Part shown: piece by piece, positions 14,389 through 14,764 of the stretch | Position numbering within the stretch: position 1 is the first letter of the stretch | How the letters are laid out: each line of letters starts with the position of its first letter | From: JBOFMT01 sp051658525 | GTDB taxonomy: Bacteria > Bacillota_I > Bacilli_A > Erysipelotrichales > Erysipelotrichaceae | NCBI GenBank assembly: GCA_051658525.1 | Contig: JBOFMT010000075.1 | Coordinates: 1-14,764, forward strand | Length of the DNA: 14,764 nucleotides | Reading direction: 5' to 3' | Notes under the pieces: generated by a model | What the model saw: the letters and a program-made list of their open reading frames with translations, nothing else | What the model was told of the DNA's origin: nothing | Database searches by the model: none | Made by a program: the position numbers and the translations under genes

Positions 14389-14764
14389 ACTCTTTATGGG
14401 ATAAATGCCAAGTGATGTGAAATTGATCATAAACAACAGCAGTTTTGTTTTTGGCTTCTGGTTTTGGATGTAACGGTACACTTCCATGTTCCTTTAGTAG
14501 ATGATAAATGCGATCAAATTCTCCTATACTTGGCAAGACCAAACTCAAGGCAACTTGATTTCCATAGTTTATTTCTTCGACCATGTCACTAAAATGTAGT
14601 TTGGTACCATACACCTCGATACATCCATACAACACATGATTGAATTGATAGCCTTTGTGTACCATCGTTTGATCTGCATCACTGTCACGCATATAGACAA
14701 TGTGCCGATGTGTTGCGTAAAATACTTTCTCATAAAATAAAATTGCTGCTTCACTGTGTCCACG
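14387..14764 (-). CDS. VOC-family (PhnB/glyoxalase-fold) protein, 5' end missing
   Basis: The frame is open from the right edge to the stop at 14387-14389 (125 residues, no start codon needed in the window). The first visible residues, GHSEAAILFYEKVF, match the early helix of PhnB / 3-dmu-9_3-mt type VOC proteins. YQFNHVLYGCIEVYGTKLHFSD follows the pattern of their conserved middle strands, and the final AVVYDQFHITWHL is the usual last strand. VOC proteins form metal-binding or ligand-binding beta-alpha-beta units with very varied functions, so no substrate is named. Only about the first 10-15 residues seem to be missing. An internal ATG at 14690-14692 would cut the fold and is rejected as start. 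Confidence 0.82.
   Translation of the reverse strand, partial: RGHSEAAILFYEKVFYATHRHIVYMRDSDADQTMVHKGYQFNHVLYGCIEVYGTKLHFSDMVEEINYGNQVALSLVLPSIGEFDRIYHLLKEHGSVPLHPKPEAKNKTAVVYDQFHITWHLSHKE

Noticed and set aside
14569..14763. 64-codon minus-strand frame at the right edge
   Set aside because: It is out of frame with the VOC-family protein, whose conserved early helix is read in the other frame up to the edge.
1..14764. CRISPR arrays, insertion sequences, tRNA or rRNA genes, phage or defence genes
   Set aside because: I looked for regular repeats, transposase or integrase motifs, tRNA cloverleaf ends and defence-type domains, and saw none. The gene set is ordinary chromosomal.

Overview
The window is an AT-rich, gene-dense stretch of a bacterial chromosome, almost certainly low-GC Gram-positive (Bacillota). 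Supporting signs are strong AGGAGG-type ribosome binding sites, sigma-A type promoters, a CIRCE heat-shock operator, a T-box riboswitch and a lipoprotein-type solute-binding protein. The gene content (a nucleoside kinase of the Clostridia/Erysipelotrichia type, DUF3284, DUF2752, an SLC45-like MFS) would suit the Erysipelotrichia, but that is inference and no marker gene here proves it. All genes except one (DUF3284) lie on the minus strand, so the layout reads from right to left.

Right edge to 12296: the 3' part of a VOC-family (glyoxalase-fold) gene runs in from the right edge and ends in an intrinsic terminator. A full-length transketolase follows with its own promoter. No terminator is visible between transketolase and the next unit.

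12265 to 9705: a methionine-uptake operon, metN-metI-metQ, lies behind a complete T-box leader. The specifier is best read as AUG, and the UGGU of the T-box bulge matches the A73 discriminator expected in tRNA-Met. Import should therefore rise when uncharged tRNA-Met accumulates. MetN is short and lacks the C-terminal NIL domain that senses methionine in longer homologues.

9631 to 7056: an SLC45-like MFS permease and a membrane-anchored glycerophosphodiester phosphodiesterase form a two-gene operon. It converges on a plus-strand DUF3284 gene at a shared, nearly perfect hairpin. DUF3284 is divergent from a DUF2752 membrane protein gene, which is followed by a class I SAM methyltransferase in the same operon.

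5834 to 1: a TetR regulator and a uridine-kinase-family nucleoside kinase come next. htpG (bacterial Hsp90) follows under a promoter whose start point lies inside a CIRCE element, implying HrcA control. A flavodoxin-like oxidoreductase and the 23S rRNA m5U methyltransferase RlmD form the last operon, closed by a terminator. A possible start of another gene is visible at the left edge.

Most of the window is conserved housekeeping sequence. I saw no mobile element, CRISPR array, tRNA or rRNA, and nothing I can honestly call a new multi-gene system. The points most worth a second look are the regulatory ones: the Met T-box that may also end transketolase transcripts, the CIRCE-controlled htpG, the NIL-less MetN, the Cys-cluster flavoprotein, and several terminators that overlap the stop codons of their genes.
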